Shown: one piece after another, positions 1 through 6,685 of the stretch | Position numbering within the stretch: the first letter of the stretch is position 1 | Layout: each line of letters begins with the position of its first letter | From: an uncultured Oscillospiraceae bacterium | Lineage (GTDB): Bacteria; Bacillota; Clostridia; Oscillospirales; Acutalibacteraceae | Length of the DNA stretch: 18,817 nt | Assembly (NCBI GenBank): GCA_900544515.1 | Contig: UQVI01000014.1 | Coordinates: forward strand, 1 to 18,817 | Direction of reading: 5' to 3' | Program-made: the position numbers and the translations under genes | The notes under the pieces: generated by a model | Told to the model about the DNA's origin: nothing | Seen by the model: only the letters and a program-made list of their open reading frames with translations | Database searches by the model: none

Positions 1-19
1 TTTTATATCCGATATAAAA
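1..19. repeat. Perfect 9-bp inverted repeat at the window edge
   Basis: TTTTATATC (1-9) and GATATAAAA (11-19) are exact reverse complements around a single central C. Such a short, nearly spacer-free palindrome is more like a protein-binding site than an RNA hairpin. It lies about 180 bases upstream of the first gene, with no visible gene between, so it could belong to an upstream gene outside the window. Function unknown. Confidence 0.35.
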
Positions 20-107
20 GTTAAGATTTGGAAAAGATAATTGTAATCCCCTGCAAACTTTGCTATCATTTAAAAATAAAATTAATATTTAATTTATATA
101 AACTGTG

Positions 108-136
108 TTGACAAAGCACTCCCAGTATGATAAATT
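108..136 (+). promoter_or_regulatory. Candidate sigma-A promoter of the dlt-like cassette
   Basis: TTGACA (108-113), a perfect -35 box, is followed after 17 bases by TAAATT (131-136), a 4-of-6 match to the -10 box. Transcription would start near 143, leaving a leader of about 60 bases that contains the inverted repeat at 145-169. The -10 box is weak, so the assignment is tentative. The rest of 1-201 is AT-rich with no credible coding sequence. Confidence 0.45.
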
Positions 137-144
137 CTATTTGG

Positions 145-169
145 ACTGTGCTATTATAAATATCACAGT
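145..169. promoter_or_regulatory. Inverted repeat, possible operator of the acylation cassette
   Basis: ACTGTG (145-150) is mirrored by CACAGT (164-169). Inside them, 152-155 pairs with 159-162, so 10 of 11 positions are symmetric about base 157. It lies just downstream of the predicted promoter and ends 32 bases before the first start codon. The position suits a repressor operator. No regulator gene is visible next to it. Confidence 0.4.
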
Positions 170-201
170 TTGATAACGATAATTTAATATAGGACGAGCT
201 T

Positions 202-1713
202 ATGAAAAATATACTTGAATATATTGAAAACAGTACATCAGAATATCCTGATAAAATCGCTTTTGCAGATAATGATAATACAATAACCTATGCACAGCTG
301 TTGAAAAATGCAAAAAGCATCGGTACTGCACTTTCTCAGATGAATAAAAGAAACTGCCCGATAGCAGTTTACCTTGATAAGAGTGTACAGACACCGTGTG
401 CCATGTTTGGCATTACCTACAGCGGTAACTTTTATATTATTATTGATGCTGAAATGCCTGTGGAAAGAATAAATAAAATTTTTTCCACTCTGTCCCCTGT
501 AGCAATTATTACAGATGAAGCACATCTTGATAATGCAAAGCAGCTTGAGGCTGAATGTGAAATATTTATGTACAATACCGCAGTAAATACCGAAATCGAC
601 GAAAAGGTACTTTCCTGCATACGAAACAGACAGATTGATACGGATCCGCTCTATGCACTTTACACATCAGGCTCAACAGGTATGCCAAAGGGTGCTGTGC
701 TCAGCCACAGAAATGTTATTGCATACACCCAGTGGTTTACAGACACATTTAATATAAACAGCGAAACCGTTTTCGGAAATCAGACGCCGTTTTATTTTTC
801 AATGTCTGTATCGGATGTTTATTCCACAATTAAGAGCGGTGCAACACTCTGTATCATTCCGAAGGCTTGTTTCTCCTTCCCTATTAATCTTATTAAATTT
901 TTAAACGAGCACAGGGTGAACACCATTTACTGGGTACCCTCTGCTATTTCCATTGTAGCAAATCTCAAGCTGTTTAAATATGCAAAGCCTGAATATCTCA
1001 AAAAGGTTTTGTTTGCAGGTGAGGTTATGCCCACAAAGCAGCTTACCTACTGGATTCAGAATCTGGATGAGGATATACTTTTCGCAAACCTTTACGGCCC
1101 TACGGAAACAACTGATATCTGTACATACTATGTAGTGGACAGGCAGTTCAGGGATGATGAGCCACTTCCGATAGGCAGGCACTGCGACAACTGCGACGTA
1201 ATGATTGTCACCGATAAAAACGAGCTTGCAAAGCCCGGTGAAGAGGGAGAGCTTTATGTTCGCGGCTCATTTGTTGCCTATGGCTATTACGGCAATGAAG
1301 AAAAAACGAAGGACGCATTTGTTCAGAATCCTCTTCACTCCTATTATCCTGAAATTGTTTACAGGACAGGTGACCTTGTGAAGGAAAACGATAAGGGTGA
1401 AATTATGTATATCACCCGCAAGGATTTCCAGATCAAGCGTATGGGCTACCGCGTTGAGCTTGGCGAGATTGAAACAGCGGCAAGCTCTATTGAAAATATT
1501 GAAGAGGTTGTCTGCGTATTTGATAAAGCTAAGGATAAAATCATTCTTGTTTATCAGGGAAAAAAGCTTACGGCTGAGGATATACTCAAATGTATTAAAG
1601 CAAAGGTTCCTGCATATATGGTGCCTGACAGAATTGAAAAAATTACACTTATGCCGCATAACCAAAACGGCAAGATTGACAGAAAAGCAGTTCAATCTTT
1701 AATGTGTGAATAA
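202..1713 (+). CDS. DltA-like adenylation enzyme (acyl/aminoacyl-carrier-protein ligase)
   Basis: A 503-residue cytoplasmic adenylating enzyme of the DltA/NRPS A-domain type. It should activate a carboxylic acid with ATP and load it on the carrier protein encoded next. Visible core motifs: phosphate loop TSGSTGMPKG (155-164), YGPTE (298-302), YRTGD (387-391), the hinge region DFQIKRMGYRVELGEIE (408-424) and the C-terminal NGKIDRK with the catalytic lysine (489-495). Length and these motifs fit DltA. Two substrate-pocket positions do not. DltA has FDLS where this protein has FSMS (199-202), so the aspartate that binds the amino group is Ser200. DltA has a cysteine in FCGE where this protein has FAGE (Ala272). 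The substrate may therefore not be D-alanine, and I give no gene symbol. The start is preceded by AGGA at 191. First gene of a four-gene operon. Confidence 0.9.
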   Translation: MKNILEYIENSTSEYPDKIAFADNDNTITYAQLLKNAKSIGTALSQMNKRNCPIAVYLDKSVQTPCAMFGITYSGNFYIIIDAEMPVERINKIFSTLSPVAIITDEAHLDNAKQLEAECEIFMYNTAVNTEIDEKVLSCIRNRQIDTDPLYALYTSGSTGMPKGAVLSHRNVIAYTQWFTDTFNINSETVFGNQTPFYFSMSVSDVYSTIKSGATLCIIPKACFSFPINLIKFLNEHRVNTIYWVPSAISIVANLKLFKYAKPEYLKKVLFAGEVMPTKQLTYWIQNLDEDILFANLYGPTETTDICTYYVVDRQFRDDEPLPIGRHCDNCDVMIVTDKNELAKPGEEGELYVRGSFVAYGYYGNEEKTKDAFVQNPLHSYYPEIVYRTGDLVKENDKGEIMYITRKDFQIKRMGYRVELGEIETAASSIENIEEVVCVFDKAKDKIILVYQGKKLTAEDILKCIKAKVPAYMVPDRIEKITLMPHNQNGKIDRKAVQSLMCE

Positions 1714-1743
1714 ATAATAATAATAATGAAAGAGGAAATGATA

Positions 1744-1974
1744 ATGGAAAAATTAATTGAGATTTTAGAGGAATTAAAACCTGGTGTAGAATTCACAAAG
1801 GACACAAAACTTGTTGAAGATAAAATTTTTGACAGTCTCGGTATGATTTCACTTGTGGCAGAGCTTTCGGACGAATTTGATATTGAGATTTCACCAATGG
1901 ATATCGTTCCTGAGAATTTTGCAACCGTTGAAACGCTTTATGAAATGATTGAAAGACTTGCTGACGAGGACTGA
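1744..1974 (+). CDS. Acyl carrier protein, DltC-like
   Basis: A small acidic carrier protein of 76 residues, close to the usual length of DltC. It carries the phosphopantetheine attachment motif DSLGM with Ser31 as the modification site, within a typical four-helix carrier pattern. It should accept the acyl group from the ligase encoded 30 bases upstream and present it to the MBOAT protein encoded 3 bases downstream. In-frame ATGs also exist at 1726 and 1738. I chose 1744 because GAGGA at 1731-1736 sits 7 bases before it, whereas that sequence would overlap or abut the other starts. In standard dlt operons the carrier gene follows dltB; here it precedes the MBOAT gene. Confidence 0.88.
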   Translation: MEKLIEILEELKPGVEFTKDTKLVEDKIFDSLGMISLVAELSDEFDIEISPMDIVPENFATVETLYEMIERLADED

Positions 1975-1977
1975 TAA

Positions 1978-3552
1978 ATGACCTATACCTCATTTGAATT
2001 CTTTTTGATTTATTTCGGGGTTACTTATGTTCTGTACACTCTTTTCCCTAAAAAAGCAAAATGGTGTGTTCTGCTTGTAGGCTCACTGGCGTTTTACTTT
2101 ATCGCCGCCGGTGCTCATATTGAATTTCTGCTGATCAGTGCATTGATTATATGGGCAGTGGGTATGGGCATACAGAAGCTCAACGATACCTTTGCCATAA
2201 AGAAGAAGGAAGTGGCAAAGGAAGAACGAAAGGCCCTGAAAAACAAATATAAAAATTATAAGCTTGCTGTATTAACCGTTGGTGTTCTGAGCAACTTTGC
2301 ATTTTTGCTTGTACTGAAATACGGCAATTTCTTCGGCAGCACAATCAATACGGTTTTCTCTGCACATCTGCCTGAATTATCCCTTATTCAGCCACTCGGT
2401 ATATCCTTCTATACCCTACAGGCTGTAAGCTATATTACAGATGTTTACAGAGGCCGTTATAAGGCTTGTAAGAATCCGCTGCGCATTACCCTTTACCTGT
2501 CCTTTATGCTGACAATTGTTGAGGGACCTGTGGCGCGTTATGACCAGCTGGGAACCCAGCTTTCAGAGTGCAAAAGATTTGAATTCAAGGATCTTGTAAA
2601 CGGTGCACAGCTTGTTGTATGGGGTCTTTTCAAAAAAATTGTCATAGCGGACAGAGCTGCTGAGCTCGTCAACAATGTTTTTGACAAGCCTGAGTTTGAC
2701 AGCGGTGTTATCGTTCTCGGTGCAATACTTGTATATACACTCCAGCTTTACTGTGATTTCTCAGGTATTATGGACGTTGTAACCGGTCTTGGCGAAATGA
2801 TGGGCATTGAACTTCCGAAGAACTTCAACAGACCGTTCTTTGCAAAATCCATTAATGAGTTCTGGCAGAGATGGCACATCACACTCGGCGGCTGGCTGAG
2901 AGACTATATATTCTATCCGATTTCTCTTTCAAAGCCTTTTATGAATCTCACAAAAAGTGCAAGAAAGAAATTCAATCCATATTATGCTAACCTTATTCCT
3001 ACTGCAGTGGCACTGTTTTTCGTTTGGTTTGCAAACGGTATGTGGCACGGTGCAGCATGGAAATATATTGTATATGGTCTTTACTACTATGTACTTATGA
3101 TGATAGGACTGTTTGCAGAGCCTCTCAGTGCAAAGGTTTGCGAAAAACTGAAGATAAACAGAAAGAGCAAAGGCTTTGGTCTGTTCCAGATGTTAAGAAC
3201 CTTTGTAATCGTTAACTTCGGTATGCTGATTTTCAGGGCTGACAGTCTTAAAACTGTGGGTCTCGCAATCAAAACAATTTTCGTAAAGCCAAACTTCTCC
3301 GCACTTGCAGTAGGCAGTAAAAACGGACTCGGCCTTGACCTCAAGGATTATGCTATACTGATTATCGGTGTAATTATCATCTTTACTGTAGGCGTTATAC
3401 AGGAACGCGGTGTCCATATCCGTGAAAGAATCTCAAAACTGCCGTTTATCGTTAAATTTATAATCTATATGCTTTCCATTCTCAGCGTTATCATTCTCGG
3501 CGCATACGGTGAGCATTACGGTGCAGTTGACTTGTTATATGCTAATTTTTAG
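1978..3552 (+). CDS. AlgI-type MBOAT membrane O-acyltransferase
   Basis: A 524-residue polytopic membrane protein of the MBOAT family, which moves acyl groups across or at the membrane onto extracytoplasmic polymers. The N-terminus, the stretch FWQRWHITLGGWLRDYIFYP (295-314, His300) and MWHGAAW (355-361, with the presumed catalytic His357), together with a C-terminal YGxxYGAVDxLY-like end (510-521), resemble alginate-acetylase AlgI. DltB is generally shorter, roughly 400 residues. A charged, lysine-rich cytoplasmic loop lies near 65-95. Between ligase/carrier genes and an SGNH gene it occupies the DltB role: receiving the acyl group from the carrier and passing it outward. The start codon follows the carrier stop by 3 bases, with GAGGA at 1966-1970, which suggests translational coupling. 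Confidence 0.92.
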   Translation: MTYTSFEFFLIYFGVTYVLYTLFPKKAKWCVLLVGSLAFYFIAAGAHIEFLLISALIIWAVGMGIQKLNDTFAIKKKEVAKEERKALKNKYKNYKLAVLTVGVLSNFAFLLVLKYGNFFGSTINTVFSAHLPELSLIQPLGISFYTLQAVSYITDVYRGRYKACKNPLRITLYLSFMLTIVEGPVARYDQLGTQLSECKRFEFKDLVNGAQLVVWGLFKKIVIADRAAELVNNVFDKPEFDSGVIVLGAILVYTLQLYCDFSGIMDVVTGLGEMMGIELPKNFNRPFFAKSINEFWQRWHITLGGWLRDYIFYPISLSKPFMNLTKSARKKFNPYYANLIPTAVALFFVWFANGMWHGAAWKYIVYGLYYYVLMMIGLFAEPLSAKVCEKLKINRKSKGFGLFQMLRTFVIVNFGMLIFRADSLKTVGLAIKTIFVKPNFSALAVGSKNGLGLDLKDYAILIIGVIIIFTVGVIQERGVHIRERISKLPFIVKFIIYMLSILSVIILGAYGEHYGAVDLLYANF

Positions 3553-3560
3553 GTGCTGCT

Positions 3561-4607
3561 ATGAATGAAAAGAAAAACAAAAACAATAAAATAATAAACA
3601 GTATCAAGGTAATTAGCTTTATACTTGTTTTTGTGGCAGTGCTTGAAATTTTTTCAATGACGGTATTTTCCAAATCAAATGCCACAACCTATAAAAACAA
3701 ATTCAAAAATGCGTATAACTATGTCAATGAGGTGAAAAATTCAATTGATATCATTGCACTGGGAAACAGTAATATGTACTCCGCAATATGTCCTGTAAAA
3801 CTTTGGGACAAAAAAGGATATACAAGCACGGTTATCGCTTCTCCTCGTCAGAGCGTGGCAATGACTTATACTATGCTTTACGACGCACTTGAAAAACAAT
3901 CGCCGAAAATGGTTATCCTTGAACAGGATATGCTTTACGAGGGTGTGGAATTTGATCCTGAGGCTGTTGAGGAACAGGCTAAGTCACAGAATAATAAAAG
4001 ACTTCCCACTGTCCCATATATTACAGACGATCAGCTTACAACAGATATACAGAATCATTTTACAATTTTCCTCCTGCACGACAGCTGGAAACAGATGATC
4101 AAAAATGCGAAAAACATAGGTAATGATGCAACTTTCAATCATGGCTATTATTTCAATAAGGCTATAAAAAAGAATGCACCTAACTCCAATATGGATTATA
4201 CCGATACTGTTGAGGTTATACCAGAAGAAGCAGAACTCTATCTCAATAAAATTCTTGACCTGTGCAGGGAAAATGATATGGAGCTTATGTTCATAGGTTC
4301 ACCGTCACTCACAAACTGGTCCTATGCAAGGCACAATGCAGTTGAAAAATTTGCAGAAGAAAACAATATTTCCTATCTCGATTTCAACACCCTTGAGGAT
4401 TATGAAATCAATTACAAACGGGATTTCCGTGATAAGGGCAGCCATATGAATTATTACGGTGCAAAGAAAATCACAAATTACATCGGCAACTTTATAAAGA
4501 ATCATTACCCTGACCTTATTGAGGACAAGCGTAAAAATGATGATTTTGCCTATTGGTATGATGATAAAGCAAGGTTTATTGAATACCACAAAATCAAGAA
4601 ATTCTAA
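3561..4607 (+). CDS. Membrane-anchored SGNH-like protein, DltD/AlgJ-like role
   Basis: A 348-residue protein with a short basic N-terminus, one membrane segment (about 14-34) and an extracytoplasmic domain. The domain starts with IIALGNSNMYSA (64-75), where Ser70 sits at the nucleophile position of SGNH hydrolases, and has GSHMNYYGAKK near 293-303 with His295 as the likely catalytic histidine. Partner proteins of this fold (DltD, AlgJ, AlgX) finish acyl transfer to a surface polymer or remove misplaced acyl groups. Overall sequence is not classical DltD, and the first block reads GNSN rather than GDS or GSS. It begins 8 bases after the MBOAT gene and is the last gene before a terminator, so it is almost surely part of the same acylation cassette. 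The polymer modified is unknown. Confidence 0.8.
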   Translation: MNEKKNKNNKIINSIKVISFILVFVAVLEIFSMTVFSKSNATTYKNKFKNAYNYVNEVKNSIDIIALGNSNMYSAICPVKLWDKKGYTSTVIASPRQSVAMTYTMLYDALEKQSPKMVILEQDMLYEGVEFDPEAVEEQAKSQNNKRLPTVPYITDDQLTTDIQNHFTIFLLHDSWKQMIKNAKNIGNDATFNHGYYFNKAIKKNAPNSNMDYTDTVEVIPEEAELYLNKILDLCRENDMELMFIGSPSLTNWSYARHNAVEKFAEENNISYLDFNTLEDYEINYKRDFRDKGSHMNYYGAKKITNYIGNFIKNHYPDLIEDKRKNDDFAYWYDDKARFIEYHKIKKF

Positions 4608-4630
4608 TAAAATTTGATAGAATGATTACA

Positions 4631-4667
4631 GCACCTCAGCGATTGCTGAGGTGCTCTTTTTTATTTT
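4631..4667 (+). terminator. Rho-independent terminator of the acylation cassette
   Basis: GCACCTCAGC (4631-4640) and GCTGAGGTGC (4645-4654) form a perfect 10-bp stem with a GATT loop, followed by TCTTTTTTATTTT. It ends the plus-strand cassette. The T-tract is on the plus side only, so termination of the convergent pnuC transcript here is less certain. Confidence 0.92.
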
Positions 4668-4671
4668 CATC

Positions 4672-5367
4672 CTAAATATTATTATTTTGCTTTCGGCTCA
4701 TTTTCCTCCAATTGAAAAATCCGTATATATCGTTGATTAAAAATATTGCAAAGCATACTATCATCGGTAAAAATGAAATATCCTCCATGCTAGCCATTAT
4801 CCACAGAATAACCAGCACCACATCATTACAGGCATATGCCACTGCATAATACGGCGAACGCAGGAGCATAAGTGCTGACGCTGAAAAGCTTGTGGCAATC
4901 GATACTGTACTCATAAATAAATTGGCATTGTTAAAATATTTCAATATGAAGTAAAATAAAACGGTTACAGCAACTGTGAACAGTACTAAAACAATAGTCT
5001 TAGTCCTTGTCAGCACTGCTATCTTCACTTCGTTTTTTCCGCTTTCATAAGGATTTTTAAACCAGCTGACAGCGGATAAAACGGCTATCGGTGCCGTCAT
5101 ACCGAGATAGGTTATCATTTCTCCGTAATAATTGAATCTGAATGAAATTACGGCATAAAACAGGCTGAAAACAACTGTAAGTATCTGACCAAGAACATCC
5201 CCCTTTGACACAAATATCAATGCAGTCACTCCGATGAGTGATGCAATAATTGTAAGCACATCCTTTGATGAACCCGCTATAAATGAAATGACAATCGCAG
5301 CAACTGAGAATAACCATAAGATAAGTTCAAATTTTGTGAGGTTTTTAAAGGATTTTAAAAATTTCAT
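4672..5367 (-). CDS. pnuC: PnuC-family vitamin/nicotinamide riboside transporter
   Basis: A 231-residue integral membrane protein with about seven hydrophobic segments and the PnuC-type C-terminus NDIYGFFNWRKM (212-223). PnuC proteins import nicotinamide riboside by facilitated diffusion, the substrate being trapped by phosphorylation inside. Related proteins carry thiamine or riboflavin, so the substrate is inferred from overall similarity only. Upstream in-frame ATGs at 5421 and 5376 are rejected: AAGGAG lies 9 bases before the ATG at 5367 but touches the one at 5376. The gene is monocistronic, has its own strong promoter at 5514-5542 and a leader of about 140 bases with two hairpins, so expression may be controlled by attenuation. 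Confidence 0.87.
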   Translation of the reverse strand: MKFLKSFKNLTKFELILWLFSVAAIVISFIAGSSKDVLTIIASLIGVTALIFVSKGDVLGQILTVVFSLFYAVISFRFNYYGEMITYLGMTAPIAVLSAVSWFKNPYESGKNEVKIAVLTRTKTIVLVLFTVAVTVLFYFILKYFNNANLFMSTVSIATSFSASALMLLRSPYYAVAYACNDVVLVILWIMASMEDISFLPMIVCFAIFLINDIYGFFNWRKMSRKQNNNI

Positions 5368-5401
5368 AGCAATCATCTCCTTGACAATAATATAGAAATA
5401 T

Positions 5402-5480
5402 AAAAAGCATTCACTACACACATCTTCTAAGACCTAACGATGTGCATATGAATGCTATCTTTTGCTACCCGGTGGCAGCA
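5402..5480 (-). promoter_or_regulatory. Structured pnuC leader with terminator-like hairpin (possible riboswitch or attenuator)
   Basis: Read on the minus strand, the first hairpin is TGCTGCC-ACCG-GGTAGCA (5480-5463; one G-U pair). The second runs from 5456 to 5406: AGCATTCA pairs with TGAATGCT and, after an internal loop, CACATC pairs with GATGTG around a 14-base loop. It is followed directly by TTTTTA, as in an intrinsic terminator. The structure lies between the promoter and start codon of pnuC. I do not recognise a known riboswitch consensus; TPP and cobalamin boxes are absent. No cognate repressor is encoded nearby. Confidence 0.5.
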
Positions 5481-5513
5481 TAATATTTACTTTATACTTA
5501 TCTGTTGTTCAAT

Positions 5514-5542
5514 ATTTTACCAAACAGCAAATAAATTGTCAA
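5514..5542 (-). promoter_or_regulatory. Strong sigma-A promoter of pnuC
   Basis: On the minus strand TTGACA (5542-5537) is followed after exactly 17 bases by TAAAAT (5519-5514), a perfect -35 and a 5-of-6 -10 box. The -35 box overlaps the stop codon of the upstream split-barrel gene, so pnuC can be transcribed independently of the cobalt operon. Predicted start near 5507. Confidence 0.75.
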
Positions 5543-6030
5543 CTGTTTCTCAACCTTGTAAATTCAATTCCCTCTTTACCCGTCATATGCTCAATATCAA
5601 TCTCTACCATATAGGTTCTGTCGATTGCAGCATTGATTTCCTTTTCAATGGCTGCATCGTCATTTGGTGAATACTTTTTTGCAAGAATCTCAAGCGTTTT
5701 TCTTTTTTCATTGTCATCTTCTATGATTCTTGCATTGCCGAATGCAATTACACTTCTGTATCGCGTGGTAAATTTCTCAGGCAAAACATCATCCGTATCA
5801 ATCACACAGAATGAAACCCTACTGTTACGCTTTATTGCATCAAGCTTATGTCCTTCCACAGCACAGTGAAAATAGATTTTGCCGTCACTGTAAACATAAC
5901 TGAGCGGTACTGCATAAGGGTAATCATTATCCCCTGTGCAGGCAAGCGTGCCTGATGTATTCCGATTCAGAATGTCAATTGACTCTTTCACTGATAAAAG
6001 CTGATTCTTTCTTCTTAGCTCTCTGAACAT
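5539..6030 (-). CDS. Pyridoxamine-phosphate-oxidase-like flavin split-barrel protein (NimA type)
   Basis: A 163-residue protein of the FMN-binding split-barrel family. Features typical of the NimA/PPOX-like branch are MFRELRRKNQ at the N-terminus, the strand YPYAVPLSYVY (37-47), FHCAVEGHKLDAI (54-66) and NSRVSFCVID (69-78). Members bind flavin (some bind haem or F420) and reduce small molecules; the substrate here cannot be told. The ATG at 6030 is chosen because GGAGG ends 9 bases before it; a GTG at 6036 would be too close. The gene starts only 13 bases after cbiO and shares its direction, so it is probably the last gene of the cobalt transport operon. A link to cobalt or cobalamin metabolism is only a guess from position. 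Confidence 0.82.
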   Translation of the reverse strand: MFRELRRKNQLLSVKESIDILNRNTSGTLACTGDNDYPYAVPLSYVYSDGKIYFHCAVEGHKLDAIKRNSRVSFCVIDTDDVLPEKFTTRYRSVIAFGNARIIEDDNEKRKTLEILAKKYSPNDDAAIEKEINAAIDRTYMVEIDIEHMTGKEGIEFTRLRNS

Positions 6031-6043
6031 AATCACTAACCTC

Positions 6044-6685
6044 CTACATATGGATTACACGTGCATCCAGCTCCTGCACCAGTTCATCCGAATGCGTTAC
6101 AATAATAATTGTTTTCCCTGCTGCTTTCATAGATTTCAAAAATTCTATCAGCCAGATGCGTGATGATTTATCAAGAAAATTAAACGGCTCATCCAGTATA
6201 AGCACCTCAGGATTGACTGCCAAAACTGAGGCAATGGCAACCTTTTTCTTTTCACCGCAGGAAAGGTGATACGGTGCTCTGTCCCTTAGCTTTTCGATAT
6301 TTAAAAATTCCAGCATATCATCAACTCTTTTTTGTATCTCCTGCTCATCAAATCCCATCTGCATAGGACCGAAGGCAATCTCCTCCTGCACGGAAGAACA
6401 AAAGAGCTGCAGCTCCGTGTTCTGAAAAACATATCCAATTTTTTTATGAAATGCTTTTGAAAAAGCCTGTGATTTCATTTTCTTTTCAGTTATCTCTTCT
6501 CCACTGAAAATATATGTACCCTTCTCAGCAAATAAAAGACCGTTGAGAACTCCAAGCACTGTCGATTTACCGCAGCCGTTTTCCCCCTGCAAAACCACAG
6601 TTTCACCGTCTTTTACACACATTGAAAAATAATTCAATACAGGCTCACTGTCGTACGCAAAGCATATATCCTTAAGTTCAATCAT
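6044..6685 (-). CDS. cbiO: ECF transporter ATPase, cobalt type (CbiO)
   Basis: A 213-residue ABC ATPase that powers the energy-coupling-factor cobalt transporter. Visible motifs: Walker A GENGCGKST (34-42), Q-loop Gln88 in FQNTELQLF (87-95), signature LSCGE (141-145), Walker B VLILDEP (161-167) and switch His198 in IIVTHSDE (194-201). The signature has Cys143 where LSGGE is usual. The protein is short for the family, which often runs to about 280 residues; it ends soon after the switch region. It overlaps cbiQ by 4 bases (ATGA), indicating tight coupling. Cobalt rather than nickel is inferred from similarity and cannot be proved from sequence. Confidence 0.92.
   Translation of the reverse strand: MIELKDICFAYDSEPVLNYFSMCVKDGETVVLQGENGCGKSTVLGVLNGLLFAEKGTYIFSGEEITEKKMKSQAFSKAFHKKIGYVFQNTELQLFCSSVQEEIAFGPMQMGFDEQEIQKRVDDMLEFLNIEKLRDRAPYHLSCGEKKKVAIASVLAVNPEVLILDEPFNFLDKSSRIWLIEFLKSMKAAGKTIIIVTHSDELVQELDARVIHM

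Noticed and set aside
5457..5483. Short leader peptide (MLPPGSKR) upstream of pnuC that might stall ribosomes
   Set aside because: No ribosome site precedes its ATG, and its codons overlap the first hairpin; probably chance.
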